Assembly: GCA_036493895.1 (NCBI GenBank) | Contig: DASXOZ010000028.1 | Location: 89,172 to 153,171, forward strand | Length of the DNA: 64,000 nt | Origin: Candidatus Binatia bacterium | GTDB lineage: Bacteria > Desulfobacterota > Binatia > UBA1149 > CAITLU01 | Reading direction: 5' to 3' | Part shown: positions 1-8,370 of the stretch, piece by piece | Layout of the letters: every line of letters starts with the position of its first letter | Position numbering within the stretch: position 1 is the stretch's first letter | Program-made: the position numbers and the translations under genes | Notes under the pieces: model-generated | What the model saw: only the letters and a program-made list of their open reading frames with translations | Databases searched by the model: none | What the model was told of the DNA's origin: nothing

Positions 1-53
1 ACATGAGCCTGGAAGACCACAATCGGGCCGTGCGTCGATGGCAGCTTCGCTGA
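1..53 (+). other. possible 3' end of an upstream coding region
   Basis: An open frame enters from the left edge and stops at TGA 51-53. The visible codons (from base 3) read MSLEDHNRAVRRWQLR. This is too short to assign to a family. It could be the C-terminus of a gene beginning outside the window or chance. Bases 54-206, up to lexA, hold no gene that I can see. Confidence 0.2.
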
Positions 54-171
54 GCACTTGAGATTCGCCTCATGTTCGCCTAGGGTTGACGGGGTCGAAG
101 TCGTGGGGCGTGGAATGGGGCCGACCAGATCACCGGCTGTGCGAATTTCGCCGCAGGCCGGTCGAACGGGA

Positions 172-181
172 GTTGCGCAAC
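172..181. promoter_or_regulatory. palindrome upstream of lexA (possible LexA box)
   Basis: GTTGCGCAAC is a perfect 10-bp palindrome 25 bp before the lexA start, and a related GTTGCG occurs just after it (186-191). LexA genes are normally autoregulated, so a dyad here is a candidate SOS operator, but it matches none of the classical boxes I know. A weak -35-like TTGACG lies at 86-91. Confidence 0.25.
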
Positions 182-206
182 GGAAGTTGCGAAAAGGAGA
201 AACGCG

Positions 207-815
207 GTGGCCACACTGACCAAGCGGCAGAAAGAAATTCTCGACTACATCGAGCAGAGCATCGCCGAGAACGGTTACGCCCCTACCCTCGAGGAAATCG
301 GCGAGCGCTTTGCGCTTCGCTCGATGGCGACAGTCCACAAGCACCTTTCCAACCTGGAAACGAAAGGGCTGATCCGCCGCAAGTGGAACCACAGCCGCGC
401 GATCGAAGTCACCGACGACAGGCGACGCCCCGCGTCCGTGACGATTCCGCTTCTCGGCCGCGTCGCCGCCGGCCGTCCGATCGAAGCGATCGAGAGCAAG
501 GATACCATCGACGTGCCCGAGTCGCTCGTGCGAAAGCGCGACAGCTACGCGCTGCGCGTGGCCGGTGACTCGATGATGGAAGAAGGAATTCTCGACGGCG
601 ATCTCATCGTCATCGAGGAGAGGGCAGACCCTCGCAACGGCGACGTCGTCGTCGCGACCATCGACGGCGAGGCCACCGTCAAGCGGTACTACCGCGAGAA
701 GAACGGCAGCGTCCGGCTGCAGCCTTCCAATGCCGCGTACAAGCCGATCGTCGTCGAAGGCGGAGATTTGAGAATCCGCGGAGCGGTGGTCGGACTGGTG
801 CGCCGCTACCACTGA
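207..815 (+). CDS. lexA: LexA repressor / SOS self-cleaving peptidase
   Basis: Transcriptional repressor of the SOS DNA-damage regulon. The 202-residue length is normal for the family. The N-terminal winged helix (about residues 1-68) begins MATLTKRQKEILDYI and includes a recognition-helix region around TVHKHLSNL. The C-terminal S24 peptidase domain has the autocleavage bond Ala88-Gly89 (VAAGRP), the nucleophile Ser122 (GDSMM) and the general base Lys159 (TVKRYY). All are intact, so RecA-stimulated self-cleavage is expected. The GTG start at 207 is chosen because it begins the conserved N-terminus and follows an AAAAGGAGA Shine-Dalgarno at 192-200. The gene stands alone, and hemW follows after a gap with an inverted repeat. 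Confidence 0.96.
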   Translation: MATLTKRQKEILDYIEQSIAENGYAPTLEEIGERFALRSMATVHKHLSNLETKGLIRRKWNHSRAIEVTDDRRRPASVTIPLLGRVAAGRPIEAIESKDTIDVPESLVRKRDSYALRVAGDSMMEEGILDGDLIVIEERADPRNGDVVVATIDGEATVKRYYREKNGSVRLQPSNAAYKPIVVEGGDLRIRGAVVGLVRRYH

Positions 816-859
816 CCGCCAGGCTACGGCCGCACGTTCGGCGCCGCCGGTCCGTCCCG

Positions 860-904
860 GCAGGTTGCGCAAAAGCCTCGCTGCAGGGTTTTTCCGCAAC
901 CTGC
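860..904. repeat. inverted repeat between lexA and hemW
   Basis: GCAGGTTGCG (860-869) is exactly complementary to CGCAACCTGC (895-904), with a 25-nt loop. A third partial copy, GCAGGTTGC, follows at about 917-925. It may be a transcription-attenuation hairpin after lexA or an operator. The T-run (889-893) lies inside the loop rather than after the stem, so a standard terminator is not well supported. Confidence 0.45.
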
Positions 905-996
905 GGGCTCTCCCGTGCAGGTTGCCCGGTTCGGCGGCCTGTTTCGTGCCCGCCTTGCGCGCCGAGGGCTGCGCGTGCAATGCAGGGCGCTCGCCG

Positions 997-2223
997 ATGC
1001 CTGAGTCTTTCTCCGTCTACGTCCACCTTCCGTACTGCAGCCGCCGCTGTCCTTACTGCGACTTCAACACGTACGTCGTCCATTCGATGCCCGAGCAGCG
1101 CTACGCCGAGACGCTCGGGCGAGAGGCGGCTTTTGCGGCGCGTTCGGATGCGTGGCGAGGCAGGCGCATCGAGACCGTGTTCTTCGGCGGCGGCACTCCG
1201 TCGTTGTTCTCGCCTGCGACGATCGCGACGCTGCTCGCGACGTTCGACAGGCTCTGGGGCATCCAGGCCGATGCCGAGATTTCGCTGGAAGCCAACCCCG
1301 GCACTCTCGAAGGCGGAGGCGAAGACAAGCTGCGCGGGTTTCGAAGTGCGGGCGTGAGCCGCATCAGCTTCGGTGCGCAATCGTTCAACGCGCAGCACCT
1401 TGCGACTCTCGGTCGCATCCACTCGAGCGACGAGACGCGCGATGCGTTCGGTGCCGCGCGCCGTGCCGGCTTCGACAACATCTCGTGCGACCTGATCTAC
1501 GGCATTCCCGGCCAGAGCATTGCCGACTGGCGAAGCGACCTGGACGCCGCCATCTCGCTCGGCAGCGAGCACGTTTCGGCGTACTGCCTCACTTACGAAG
1601 ACGGCACGCCGATGACGGGGATGAAAAAGGCCGGGCTGGTGGTCGCGGCGGACGAGGACACCGAGCTCTCGATGTTCCACCTGGCGCGCGAAACGTTCGC
1701 GCAGGCCGGACTGGCGGCCTACGAGATCTCCAATTACGCGCGGCCCGGACGCCAGTGCCGCCACAACCTTGCGTACTGGACCTGGCGCGATTACCTCGGC
1801 CTCGGCGCCGGGGCCCACGGTTTCTGCTCGGACGGCGCGGCCGCGGGCCCCGCTGCCGGCGCATCTCCAAGCCTGTCTCCAAGCCCATCCACAGCACCGG
1901 CGCAGTCGTGGGGGCGACGTTACGCGAACCTGCGCCTTCCCGAGCTGTTCATGTCGGCGGCCGACGGCGCCTGGCACGCGAGCGAAGAGAGGCTGACCCG
2001 CGAAATGGCCATCGCCGAGTACCTGATGGTCGGGCTGCGGCTGTCGCGCGGAGTCGATGCGCAGTCGTTCCTGCAGCAGTTCGGCATTGCGCTCGAGGCC
2101 GCGGTGCCGTCCCTTCGCGACTTCGTCGTCGGCGGATTCATCGAAAGGCACGGCGAGGCGTTCAAGCTGACGACGCGAGGTCTCGAGATCGCCGACGCGG
2201 TGATCCCGCGCCTTCTGGCGTAA
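997..2223 (+). CDS. hemW: HemW-like radical SAM protein (heme chaperone, formerly 'oxygen-independent coproporphyrinogen oxidase')
   Basis: Radical SAM protein of the HemN/HemW family, 408 residues. The iron-sulfur motif near the N-terminus is YCSRRCPYCDFNTY (Cys14, Cys18, Cys21). The fourth cysteine typical of true coproporphyrinogen dehydrogenase HemN is replaced by Phe, which points to HemW, a heme-binding protein that inserts heme into respiratory enzymes. The GGGTPSL SAM-binding stretch and a C-terminal HemN_C region are present. The open frame extends upstream, but the conserved protein starts at ATG 997 (MPESFSVYVHLPYC), so that start is preferred. A low-complexity Ala/Pro/Ser insertion lies in the middle (about residues 284-305), next to GLGAGAHGF. 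It is convergent with the efflux operon. Confidence 0.9.
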   Translation: MPESFSVYVHLPYCSRRCPYCDFNTYVVHSMPEQRYAETLGREAAFAARSDAWRGRRIETVFFGGGTPSLFSPATIATLLATFDRLWGIQADAEISLEANPGTLEGGGEDKLRGFRSAGVSRISFGAQSFNAQHLATLGRIHSSDETRDAFGAARRAGFDNISCDLIYGIPGQSIADWRSDLDAAISLGSEHVSAYCLTYEDGTPMTGMKKAGLVVAADEDTELSMFHLARETFAQAGLAAYEISNYARPGRQCRHNLAYWTWRDYLGLGAGAHGFCSDGAAAGPAAGASPSLSPSPSTAPAQSWGRRYANLRLPELFMSAADGAWHASEERLTREMAIAEYLMVGLRLSRGVDAQSFLQQFGIALEAAVPSLRDFVVGGFIERHGEAFKLTTRGLEIADAVIPRLLA

Positions 2224-2240
2224 GCGCTGCGGCGTCGCGC

Positions 2241-3857
2241 TCAGGCGCCGGGAGAAGGTGCAGCGGGAGTGGCCGCTACGCCGGCGGGTGCGTTGGTGCC
2301 CTTGCCGGACGTGTTTTCACCGGCGCCCTTCGTCCCTGCATTGCTCGCGCCGGCAGCGACGGCGCCTGGTCCCGCACCGCCGGTGCCTGACCCCGATGCG
2401 CTGTTGCCCGGCGCCGCGTCGGCGCTCCAGCCGGCGCCGAGTGCCTTGTAAAGTGCGATCGCCTGCTCGGCGACGCGGGTGCGGCTGCCGGCAAGCTCGT
2501 CCTCGGCAATGTAGCGCGATCGCTCGGCGTCGAGCACGTGCAGCAAGTCGGTGAGGCCGCTCTTGTAAAGATCGCGGCTGGCGGCGGCCGCAAGCGCCTC
2601 GTCATCGGCCGCGCGGCGAAGAGCCTGCTCCCGCTCGCGCTCGTGAACGAGCCCGGCCATCGCGGTTTCCACTTCGGCGATCGCCTGGCGCACCGCGCTC
2701 TCGTAACGCGCAGCCGCCGCTTCGGTCCTCGCGTCGGCAGCCTTGACGGCATTGCAGAGGCGGCCTGCGCTGAAGATCGGCCACTGCACGCCGGGTCCGA
2801 CGGACCAGAAGCGGCTCTCGCTCGTCAGCAGGTCGCTCGAGTTCTGGCTCTGCACGCCGAAGCTGCCGGTCAGCGAAAAGCGCGGCAGCAGCTCGGTGCG
2901 GGCGACGCCGGCGCGTGCGGTGGCCGCTGCCAGCTCGCGTTCGGCATGCGCGATGTCGGGCCGGTGCAGCAGCAGCTCGGACGGAAGCCCGGCGGCGGGA
3001 AGAACCGACGGCTGCGGGATTTCGCTCTTCCCGGCAAGGTCGGCGTCCAGCGTTCCGGGGCTGGCGGCGACGAGCGTCTCGAGGCGATGCAGGGACGCGG
3101 CGCGCTGGCCGCGCAGCATCGCCGCAACCGACTCCGTCGCAGAAAGCTGGGCGTCCCCGCGTGCGACGTCGGCGTCGCTGGCGATGCCGACCCTGCGGCG
3201 GTCGCGCAGCACGTCGAGGGTCTCGCGCTGCGACTCGCTGTTTTCGGCGGCGATCCTCAGCCTCTCGTCGAAGCTGCGAAGCTCGATCACTTCGCGCGCC
3301 GTCTCGGCCATCAGCGTGCGCTCGACGTCGGCCGCCGACGCCTGCGCGGCGCCGACCTCGGCGCCGGCGGCTTCGACGCTGCGACGAACGTGGCCGAATA
3401 CGTCGATCTCCCACTGCGCATCGAATCCGAGCTGATAAAGGCCGATGGGCTGGAACACCGCGCCGGCCGGACCGGTGGCCACCGCACCGGCAAGGGCTTC
3501 GAAGAACCCGTGCTGGCTGATGCGCGACTTGCTCCAGCCCGCATCGACATTCCCCTGCGGAAAGAACTCGCCGATCTGCGCAGCACGAAGCGCGCGCGCT
3601 TCGCGAACGCGTGCGACAGCCTCGCGCATTCTCGGCGAAGCCGTGCGCGCACGCTCGACCATCTGCGCGAGCGCCGGGTCGGAGAACGATTGCCACCACT
3701 GGCTGTCTTCGGGAGCCGTTCCCGCGTAGCCGTCCGCCTCGACCCAGCCCGGCGCCGTCTCGATGACCGGCCGCTTCTCGTACGGGCCGATGCAGCCGCA
3801 GGCGGCCACGCAGGCGAACACGAGCACGGCGCCCTTTCCTGCAAAGCGGCACTTCAT
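2241..3857 (-). CDS. outer-membrane efflux lipoprotein (NodT/OprM/TolC family)
   Basis: Outer-membrane channel component of a tripartite drug efflux pump, 538 residues. The N-terminus is a lipoprotein signal with a plausible lipobox VAAC (Cys20), followed by GPYEKRP, typical of NodT-family proteins. Two repeated TolC-like helical/strand halves follow; late motifs include LRAAQIGEFFPQ and ATARAGVARTELLPRFSLTGSFG. The last 60 or so residues are a Gly/Ala/Ser/Pro-rich tail that looks disordered and is unusual for this family. The start ATG at 3857 overlaps the stop of the MFS gene (ATGA), so the two are translationally coupled. It is the last gene of the tetR operon. Confidence 0.92.
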   Translation of the reverse strand: MKCRFAGKGAVLVFACVAACGCIGPYEKRPVIETAPGWVEADGYAGTAPEDSQWWQSFSDPALAQMVERARTASPRMREAVARVREARALRAAQIGEFFPQGNVDAGWSKSRISQHGFFEALAGAVATGPAGAVFQPIGLYQLGFDAQWEIDVFGHVRRSVEAAGAEVGAAQASAADVERTLMAETAREVIELRSFDERLRIAAENSESQRETLDVLRDRRRVGIASDADVARGDAQLSATESVAAMLRGQRAASLHRLETLVAASPGTLDADLAGKSEIPQPSVLPAAGLPSELLLHRPDIAHAERELAAATARAGVARTELLPRFSLTGSFGVQSQNSSDLLTSESRFWSVGPGVQWPIFSAGRLCNAVKAADARTEAAAARYESAVRQAIAEVETAMAGLVHEREREQALRRAADDEALAAAASRDLYKSGLTDLLHVLDAERSRYIAEDELAGSRTRVAEQAIALYKALGAGWSADAAPGNSASGSGTGGAGPGAVAAGASNAGTKGAGENTSGKGTNAPAGVAATPAAPSPGA

Positions 3858-5551
3858 TCGGCAAGCGCCTGGGCCGGACCGAGTGGAATCTTCGGCGGCT
3901 TCCGCATGAGGAGGACAACAGGGAGGATCATCAGGAATGCGATCGACAGGAGCCGGAACAGGTCGACGAACGCGAGCGCACGTGCCTGCGCCGAAACGAC
4001 CTGCGCAGCCATCGCTTCGGCGCGAAGCACCGCCTCGACGCGGTCGGACGTCTGCGCGCCGAGCGCGCCGGACATCGACTGGATCCAGCCGTTCCACGCG
4101 GGATTGTACGGCGTCGCGTTCGCGACGAGGTAATTCTGGTGGATCTGGGACTGGTGTGTGAGCAGCGTCGACATCAGCGCGATGCCGATGCTCGCGCCGA
4201 TGTTGCGCGCCAGACTGATCAGGCTCGAGGCCGCACCGCGGTTGGCAGGATCGACGTACGCATACGCGAGCGTGTTGACCGGCACGAACAGGAACGCCAG
4301 CCCGAAGCCCTGCACCATGCGCGCCGACGTGATCGTCCAGAAGCCCGCGTCCAGGTTGAAGCCGGCCATGAGCTGCAGCGACAGCGAGATCACGACCGAG
4401 CCGAAGCAGATCATCCAGCGCGGGTCGAAGCGCGAGATCATCCAGCCGACCAGGGGCATCAGCGTCATGATGACGAGAGCGCCCGGCGAAACCGCCAGCC
4501 CGCTGAGCAGCGCCGTGTAGCCGAGCAGCGTCTGCATGAAGAGCGGCAGCAGCACGGTGCTGCCGTACAGCACGAAGCCGAACAGCAGCATGATGAACAC
4601 CGAGAAGCCGAAGTTGCGGTCCTTCAGCAGGCGAAGCTGCACCACCGGCTCCTTCTGGCGAAGCTCCCACCACACGGTGAACACGAAGCCGATCACGCAG
4701 GTGGCAGCCAGCGCCTGGATGAAGCCGGACTCGAGCCAGTCGCGGCGCTCGCCGATGTCGAGCATCATCTGGCCGGCGCCGATCGCCAGGCTGAGCGCGC
4801 CGAGCCCCATCCAGTCGATCCTGCCGCGCTCGCCGCGGCGGCGCCGCGGAAGGAACGGCGGATCGCTGATGAAGCGCGACGACAGCAGCATCGAGAGGAT
4901 CCCGACGGGCACGTTGATGAAGAAGATCCAGCGCCAGCTCGAGTTGTCGGTGATCCAGCCTCCGAGCGTCGGACCGATGACCGGCGCCGCGACGACCGTC
5001 ATGCCGTACATCGCCATGCCCATGCCGCGCTGCTCGATCGGGAAGGTGTCGATGAGAATCGCCTGGGTGCTCGGCTGCAGGCCGCCGCCTCCGAGTCCCT
5101 GCAGCAGGCGGAAGAACACGAGCATCCCGAGGTTCGGCGCCATGCCGCAAAGGCAGGAACTGGCGGTGAACATCGCGACGCAGGTCAGGTAGAAGTTGCG
5201 GCGGCCGAACAGGGTTGCCATCCATCCGCTGATCGGCAGCACGATGGCGTTGGACACCAGGTACGACGTCAGGATCCACGTGCTGTCCTCGACGCCGGCG
5301 CCGAGGCTGCCGGCGATGTGGGGCAGCGCCACGTTGGCGATGCTCGTGTCGAGCACCTCCATGAAAGTTGCCAGCGTCGCGACCAGCGCGATCAGCCACG
5401 GATTGTGAGGAGCGTAGCTGTGGTACGCCGCCGGGTGTGCGCCTTCTGCGCCCGCGGGCGGCGCGGCATCGGCCGGCAACGACGATGCCGGAGCGGCCGG
5501 ATCGCCGGGCACCGCGGGCGCCTCGCCGCCAATGCTTCCCGCCGTGCTCAA
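3854..5551 (-). CDS. MFS drug:H+ antiporter, DHA2 (EmrB/QacA) family
   Basis: Inner-membrane proton-driven drug exporter, 565 residues, consistent with the 14-helix DHA2 family. After a polar Pro/Ala-rich N-terminal stretch of about 45 residues, the first helix carries the family motif LDTSIANVALPHIAGSL. Motif A-like GRRNFYL and the motif C-like region GPTLGGWITD are visible. It works with the HlyD-type adaptor upstream and the OprM-type channel downstream. The start is TTG at 5551, overlapping the adaptor stop (TTGA). The ending overlaps the channel-gene start by 4 bp. The substrate cannot be read from the sequence. Confidence 0.93.
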   Translation of the reverse strand: MSTAGSIGGEAPAVPGDPAAPASSLPADAAPPAGAEGAHPAAYHSYAPHNPWLIALVATLATFMEVLDTSIANVALPHIAGSLGAGVEDSTWILTSYLVSNAIVLPISGWMATLFGRRNFYLTCVAMFTASSCLCGMAPNLGMLVFFRLLQGLGGGGLQPSTQAILIDTFPIEQRGMGMAMYGMTVVAAPVIGPTLGGWITDNSSWRWIFFINVPVGILSMLLSSRFISDPPFLPRRRRGERGRIDWMGLGALSLAIGAGQMMLDIGERRDWLESGFIQALAATCVIGFVFTVWWELRQKEPVVQLRLLKDRNFGFSVFIMLLFGFVLYGSTVLLPLFMQTLLGYTALLSGLAVSPGALVIMTLMPLVGWMISRFDPRWMICFGSVVISLSLQLMAGFNLDAGFWTITSARMVQGFGLAFLFVPVNTLAYAYVDPANRGAASSLISLARNIGASIGIALMSTLLTHQSQIHQNYLVANATPYNPAWNGWIQSMSGALGAQTSDRVEAVLRAEAMAAQVVSAQARALAFVDLFRLLSIAFLMILPVVLLMRKPPKIPLGPAQALAE

Positions 5552-6696
5552 CGAATCCTCACCTCGGGCTCCACGGACATGCCCGGCCCGAGCGAATAGA
5601 CGGCAGGATCGGGCTGCTCGTCGAAGACGATCTTGACGGGCACCCTCTGCACGACTTTGACGTAGTTGCCGGTCGCGTTCTCGGGAGGCAGCAGGCTGAA
5701 GCGCGATCCGCTGCCGGACTGCAGGCTGTCGACGTGGCCGCGGAACTTCGCGTCGGGATACGCATCGACACGTACTTCGGCCTCGGCGCCCGGACGGATG
5801 CCGCCGAGCTGGGTTTCCTTGAAGTTCGCGATTACCCAGCGCTCGTCGGGGACCAGCGCGAACATGATCTGGCCGACCTGCACGTAGTTGCCGACCTGCA
5901 CCGTCTTGCGCGTGATGCGCCCGGTCTCGGTCGCGGTGATGTGGCAGTACGCAAGGTCGATCTCGGCCTGGTGCACGGCAGCGCCGCTCTTTTCGATGGC
6001 GGCGTCCGCCTTGGCCACTTCCGCTTCGCGCACGGCGATCTCGTGCGGTGCGGCCTCGGCCGATGCGACGTCTCCCTGCGCAGCGCCGACGGCGGCGCGC
6101 GCGGCGGCGATGTTCTTTCGGGCGGCTTCGAGCTTCGAGCCGGCCGCCTTCGACGTCGATGCGGCAAGATCGCGCTGCTGCTCGGAGACCGACCGGCTGT
6201 CGAGCTTCGCGTAGCGCGCAAGATCATCGCGGGCCTGCTCGGCCTGGCTCGCCGCTGCCTGTTCTTCCGCTTCGGCTTCGGTGACTCTCGCTTCGGCAGC
6301 GGCCTGTCCTGCCTTCGCGCGCTCCATCGCCGCAGCGGTCGTCGTGCGCGATGCTTCCAGGGCGGCGCGCGATGCGCTGGCGGCCGCTCGCGCCAGCGCG
6401 AGATCGGCACGCGCCGCGTCCAGACGTGCCTGAGGCTGGGCCGGATCGATCTCGACGAGAGTCGTCCCTGCCTGCACGTGCTGGTTGTCCTCCACGGCGA
6501 CCGTCAGCACTCGCCCGGCGATCGACGGCGCGACCTGCACGATGCGGCTCTCGATGAACGCATCGTCGGTCGAAACCCACGCAGACCAGCGCTCCCACAG
6601 GAAAATGCCGGCCAGCAGAAGAATGCCGGCGGGGATCGCGACGGCCGCGAGCGCGACGCGCCCGCGCGCCGATTTGCGCAGCTCGCGCAGGTTCAC
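5548..6696 (-). CDS. HlyD/EmrA-family periplasmic adaptor of a multidrug efflux pump
   Basis: Membrane-fusion protein, 382 residues, linking the DHA2 antiporter to the outer-membrane channel. It has a short cytosolic tail, one transmembrane helix at about residues 12-30 (AIPAGILLLAGIFLWE), a biotinyl-lipoyl half (GRVLTVAVEDNQHVQAG), a long Ala-rich coiled-coil hairpin at about residues 90-230, and the second lipoyl/beta-barrel part (GRITRKTVQVGNYVQVGQ, then MFALVPDERWVIANFKE). The open frame reaches further upstream, but GTG 6696 is preferred. It begins VNLRELRKSARG just before the membrane helix and overlaps the tetR stop as GTGA, the same coupling seen throughout this operon. Confidence 0.92.
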   Translation of the reverse strand: MNLRELRKSARGRVALAAVAIPAGILLLAGIFLWERWSAWVSTDDAFIESRIVQVAPSIAGRVLTVAVEDNQHVQAGTTLVEIDPAQPQARLDAARADLALARAAASASRAALEASRTTTAAAMERAKAGQAAAEARVTEAEAEEQAAASQAEQARDDLARYAKLDSRSVSEQQRDLAASTSKAAGSKLEAARKNIAAARAAVGAAQGDVASAEAAPHEIAVREAEVAKADAAIEKSGAAVHQAEIDLAYCHITATETGRITRKTVQVGNYVQVGQIMFALVPDERWVIANFKETQLGGIRPGAEAEVRVDAYPDAKFRGHVDSLQSGSGSRFSLLPPENATGNYVKVVQRVPVKIVFDEQPDPAVYSLGPGMSVEPEVRIR

Positions 6697-7424
6697 GACC
6701 GCCTCCGCGGCTTGCGGGCGCCGAGGCCGTGCAGCGAAAAGCGCACGATGTGTTTCGCGAGCACCGCTACGTCCATCGATGCACCGGGGTGCATGACCTT
6801 CAGCAGGGCCCTGGCATTGCGGTGCACCGTGCACTGGCCGATCACGCTCGAGACGCAAAGGCGGATGTGTTCGCTGCTCTCCTTTTCGCCGGTGAGCCTG
6901 GCCAGGATCGCCGCGCACTCGGCGAACATCGGCCGGGCCATTTCCTCGGAAAGAATGTGGAACGCGGCGCTCGGCTCGGCCATCTCGCGCGTCATCAACT
7001 GGCCGTGCCAGGCGGGGCGGCCCGTATCGAGAAGTCGGCGCAGCAGCGTTTCGACGAAGCGGCCGAGCGCGGCCTCAGCATCGACGGCCGCGGCATCGCC
7101 GAGTCCCGCGATCGGATAACGTTCGGCGGCATATTCCTGCGCGCGACGCATCACCGCCTCGTACAGCGCGGCTTTTGATCCGAAGTGGTATGCCACGGCC
7201 GCGACGTTCGCGCCGGCGCGCCCGCAGATCTCGCGCACGGTGCCTTCGCGGAATCCGCGCAGCGCGAACACTTCGCCGGCGGCCTCGAGCAGGCGACCGT
7301 GGGTTTTCGCAAAGTCGTCGTCGCCGCGCGCCCGCGCCGCGGGCAGAGGGGGCGAGGCCTTCGTGGATTTTCGCACCGCAGGGGCGGGCCGGCGCGAGGG
7401 GTTGCGCGAAAGTCGCGTACTCAT
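6693..7424 (-). CDS. TetR-family transcriptional repressor of the efflux operon (CecR/DUF1956-like)
   Basis: Probable ligand-responsive repressor, 243 residues, first gene of the four-gene efflux operon. The N-terminal helix-turn-helix occupies about residues 35-85 (LLEAAGEVFALRGFREGTVREICGRAG, then VAYHFGSKAALYEAV). The C-terminal ligand domain resembles the CecR/YbiH type (DUF1956), known for regulators of drug-efflux genes. The N-terminal 30 residues are basic and Pro-rich. The ATG at 7424 follows an AGGTG Shine-Dalgarno that is itself the centre of a palindromic operator, so repressor binding would cover promoter and ribosome site. The operon therefore looks autorepressed and induced by pump substrates. 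Confidence 0.92.
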   Translation of the reverse strand: MSTRLSRNPSRRPAPAVRKSTKASPPLPAARARGDDDFAKTHGRLLEAAGEVFALRGFREGTVREICGRAGANVAAVAYHFGSKAALYEAVMRRAQEYAAERYPIAGLGDAAAVDAEAALGRFVETLLRRLLDTGRPAWHGQLMTREMAEPSAAFHILSEEMARPMFAECAAILARLTGEKESSEHIRLCVSSVIGQCTVHRNARALLKVMHPGASMDVAVLAKHIVRFSLHGLGARKPRRRS

Positions 7425-7461
7425 TCAAACACCTGTTTGACGGATTAAAACATCTGTTTGA
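7425..7461. promoter_or_regulatory. tandem TetR operators
   Basis: Two 16-bp dyads lie 21 bp apart, about two helical turns. TCAAACACCTGTTTGA at 7425-7440 is a perfect palindrome. TAAAACATCTGTTTGA at 7446-7461 differs by one base in an arm and one in the centre. The first touches the tetR start codon and includes its Shine-Dalgarno. The second lies between the putative -35 and -10. Confidence 0.8.
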
Positions 7462-7470
7462 ATCGTGCAA
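7444..7470 (-). promoter_or_regulatory. putative sigma-70 promoter of the tetR-efflux operon
   Basis: On the minus strand a -35-like TTGCAC (7465-7470) is followed by TTTAAT/TAATCC in the -10 region (7441-7449). Spacing is 15-17 nt depending on which hexamer is used. It overlaps the tandem operators, as expected for repression by promoter occlusion. Confidence 0.5.
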
Positions 7471-7631
7471 ACGCGGGCGCGCCGCCGACCGCGGGTAGCG
7501 GGACCGCCCCAAAAGGCGAGTCTGGCAAGGGAAGGACCGCCGGTCGCGATCACCCGTCCTGCGGCGTGCGTTCCTGCGCCGGGCGCACGCCCGCGCGCTG
7601 CGAAGCTTTGCCGGCATGGCAGGATGGCCTC

Positions 7632-8342
7632 GTGCCCCCGCTAGCCGCCCACCTCGCCGTCGCTGTCAGCGCGTGGATCCAGGGATCGGTCGGGTTCGGC
7701 TACGCGCTGGTATCGGCCCCGCTGCTGGCGCTGCTGGATCCCGCACTCGTGCCTGGACCCGTCATGGTCAGCTCTCTTCTGCTGTCGCTGTCCGGAGCGG
7801 TACGCGAAAGGTCGAGCATCGACCGGCGCGGCGTGCTCCTCGGCCTCGTCGGTCGCCTGCCCGGCGTCGCGCTCGGCGCCGCCGCGCTGGCCTGGCTGCC
7901 GGACAAGCAGACGAGCGTCGTGTTCGGCGTGCTCGTGCTCGTCGCCGTCGCGCTGAGCGTTTCGGGACTGCGTCTTGCGCTGACGACGCGCAACCTGCTC
8001 GTCACCGGATTCGCGTCCGGCGTGATGGGAACGATGACGTCGATCGGCGGGCCGCCGGTCGCGCTCCTCTACCAGCACCACGAGGGACCGAGGCTGCGCT
8101 CGACGCTCAATGCGTACTTTGCGCTGGGCAGCGCGATGTCGATCCCGGCGCTCGCGCTGGCGGGACATTTCGGAGCGTCCGAGCTGCTCGCCGGCTCGCT
8201 GCTGCTGCCGGCAACGATGGCCGGATTTGCGCTGTCGGCGTTCACGCGATCCTGGATCGACGACGGCCGCACGCGCGCCGCCGTGCTCGCGGTCGCGAGC
8301 GCATCGGCGCTGGCCGTCGTGGTGCGCGAGCTCGCGCCGTAA
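7632..8342 (+). CDS. TauE/SafE-family (DUF81) membrane permease
   Basis: Integral membrane protein of the sulfite/sulfoacetate exporter TauE/SafE family, 236 residues from the chosen GTG. The repeated half motifs are visible: QGSVGFGYALVSAPLLALL near the N-terminus, and GFASGVMGTMTSIGGPPVALLYQH in the middle. Around seven to eight hydrophobic segments are expected. The frame is open further upstream, but those residues are polar and unlike the family. GTG 7632 follows an AGGATG ribosome site and directly precedes the first membrane segment. It is divergent from the tetR operon. The actual substrate (an organosulfur or sulfite anion in known members) cannot be inferred. Confidence 0.8.
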   Translation: MPPLAAHLAVAVSAWIQGSVGFGYALVSAPLLALLDPALVPGPVMVSSLLLSLSGAVRERSSIDRRGVLLGLVGRLPGVALGAAALAWLPDKQTSVVFGVLVLVAVALSVSGLRLALTTRNLLVTGFASGVMGTMTSIGGPPVALLYQHHEGPRLRSTLNAYFALGSAMSIPALALAGHFGASELLAGSLLLPATMAGFALSAFTRSWIDDGRTRAAVLAVASASALAVVVRELAP

Positions 8343-8370
8343 CGGCAATGCCGGGAAAAAGCTGTGGAAA

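Noticed and set aside
4139..5599. Large plus-strand frame opposite the MFS transporter, and similar frames opposite the cyclase, CTP synthase and RpoN genes
   Set aside because: All lie antisense to well-supported genes and lack motifs, hydrophobic pattern or ribosome sites of their own.
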